Assembly: GCA_018907035.1 (NCBI GenBank)
Contig: JACCIC010000065.1
Coordinates: 310,001 to 374,000, forward strand
Reading direction: 5' to 3'
From: Sycobia sp. Sy_11
Lineage: Eukaryota > Arthropoda > Insecta > Hymenoptera > Epichrysomallidae
Length of the DNA: 64,000 nucleotides
A model generated the notes under the pieces. It did no database searches. It was given only the letters and a program-made list of their open reading frames with translations, and was not told the DNA's origin. Position 1 is the first letter of the stretch. Each line of letters opens with the position of its first letter. The position numbers and the translations under genes were made by a program. Below, piece after piece: positions 63,156 to 64,000 of the stretch.

Positions 63156-63705
63156 TACAGTCTTTATACTATAATATATTATACTAAAATAATGATAGTC
63201 CGACTGTCCTTGTTTATAATCACCCCCGAAGAATTAGAAATAGAAATTACTACTAAACATAAAATAAAATTAGATTAAAAATTAAAAATAATAAAAATAA
63301 GCTATATTCTATGTTAGCAAAGGATAATCTGACTTTCCTAAATTGACTTAGTTTAGTTTAGTCCTTGACGATGAACCGCAGCTGTACAAAGCGTCGGACA
63401 TCAAAGAAAAATTAAAATTTAAGGTGATTATGTCATTTGTGGGTTGTCATTTGCTAACATAGAATATAGCTTATTTTTATTCTTTTTATTAATTTTATTA
63501 TTTTTTTATTTTTATTTTTTAATTTAATTTAATTTTATTTTTAGTAGTAATTTCTATTTCAGATTCTTTAGCGGTAATCATAAACCAGGACAGTTTGACT
63601 TTCATTATTTTCGTATAATATATTATAATATACAGACTGTAAGACCTATAAAAATATTTATTAATTTAATTTAGAACAGTCGATATAAGTACAATTTTTA
63701 ATTTA
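63156..63705. repeat. Foldback repeat B (long inverted repeat)
   Basis: 63156-63321 and the reverse complement of 63450-63641 align along their whole length. They share TTAGCAAA at the inner border (CTATATTCTATGTTAGCAAA on the left arm), GAAATAGAAATTACTACTAA in the middle and CTGTCC.TG.TTAT further out. The spacer is about 128 bp. Beyond the right arm, to about 63705, the sequence continues to match foldback A (ATAAAAATATTTATTA, CGATATAAGTACAATT). Confidence 0.75.
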
Positions 63706-64000
63706 TAAAAATTATTTCCTTAGAAGTTTTTGTATTGTAATTTGACAGTTCAATTTCTATAGAAATTATATATATTTATATAATATGCATAGAAGTCTCT
63801 GTACGTTATTTGTAATTAAGGCTTTCAAATTCAATTTTATTATTCTGTTTAATTTTAAAAAGTATTATGACTTATTATTATATAATGATATTTTAGGAGC
63901 ATCTTTTATGATTTATTTGAAAGTAAAATTTTCATTTCATATTAACGTAATGAACTCTGATAAATTAGTCTTTTTTAAAAAGTTTTGTGAAACGCAATAT
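63706..64000. other. AT-rich window end
   Basis: Nothing recognised. Confidence 0.5.

Overview
The window looks like nuclear DNA of an insect, most likely a hymenopteran or close relative. It is strongly AT-rich, genes are split by introns with GT/AG junctions, exons are much more GC-rich than introns, and mobile DNA is of Tc1, mariner, R1-clade and LTR type. Nothing looks bacterial or organellar. The order-level guess is inference from gene content and base composition.

Layout: (1) 21-1178, a decayed Tc1-like element. (2) 2026-6344 (+), the last four exons of a zinc-dependent polyol/alcohol dehydrogenase whose 5' end lies off the window. (3) 7186-10367 (-), a complete five-exon Lachesin gene (Ig-domain, lipid-anchored adhesion protein). 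(4) 13467-19800, a graveyard of dead sequence: an intron-containing pseudogene of the SARA/ZFYVE9 C-terminal domain split by an internally deleted mariner, a probable LINE 3' end, and a minus-strand LTR-retrotransposon remnant, closed by microsatellites. (5) 21490-23297 (+), a complete four-exon THAP-domain gene with a C-terminal coiled coil. (6) 26375-27590, a dead R1-clade LINE pol fragment. (7) 27.6-34.5 kb, largely empty AT-rich DNA with a 250-bp GA tract. (8) 34.6-61.7 kb (+), one large anoctamin/TMEM16 gene: CpG-rich promoter and first exon, a 13-kb first intron, then twelve exons from 49.2 to 61.7 kb. All six residues expected to bind calcium are present. The reading frame is broken once, by a single extra C in a six-C run at 54761-54766; apart from that base all thirteen exons join in frame.

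The intact genes have unrelated jobs (metabolism, cell adhesion, DNA binding, ion/lipid transport) and I see no cluster logic linking them. The more unusual material is the SARA pseudogene that still keeps its introns, two copies of a foldback repeat family in opposite palindromic arrangements 60 kb apart, a Lachesin stop codon embedded in a perfect splice-donor consensus, the anoctamin frameshift, and an unidentified coding-like relic antisense within the last anoctamin intron. I found no convincing new biological system.
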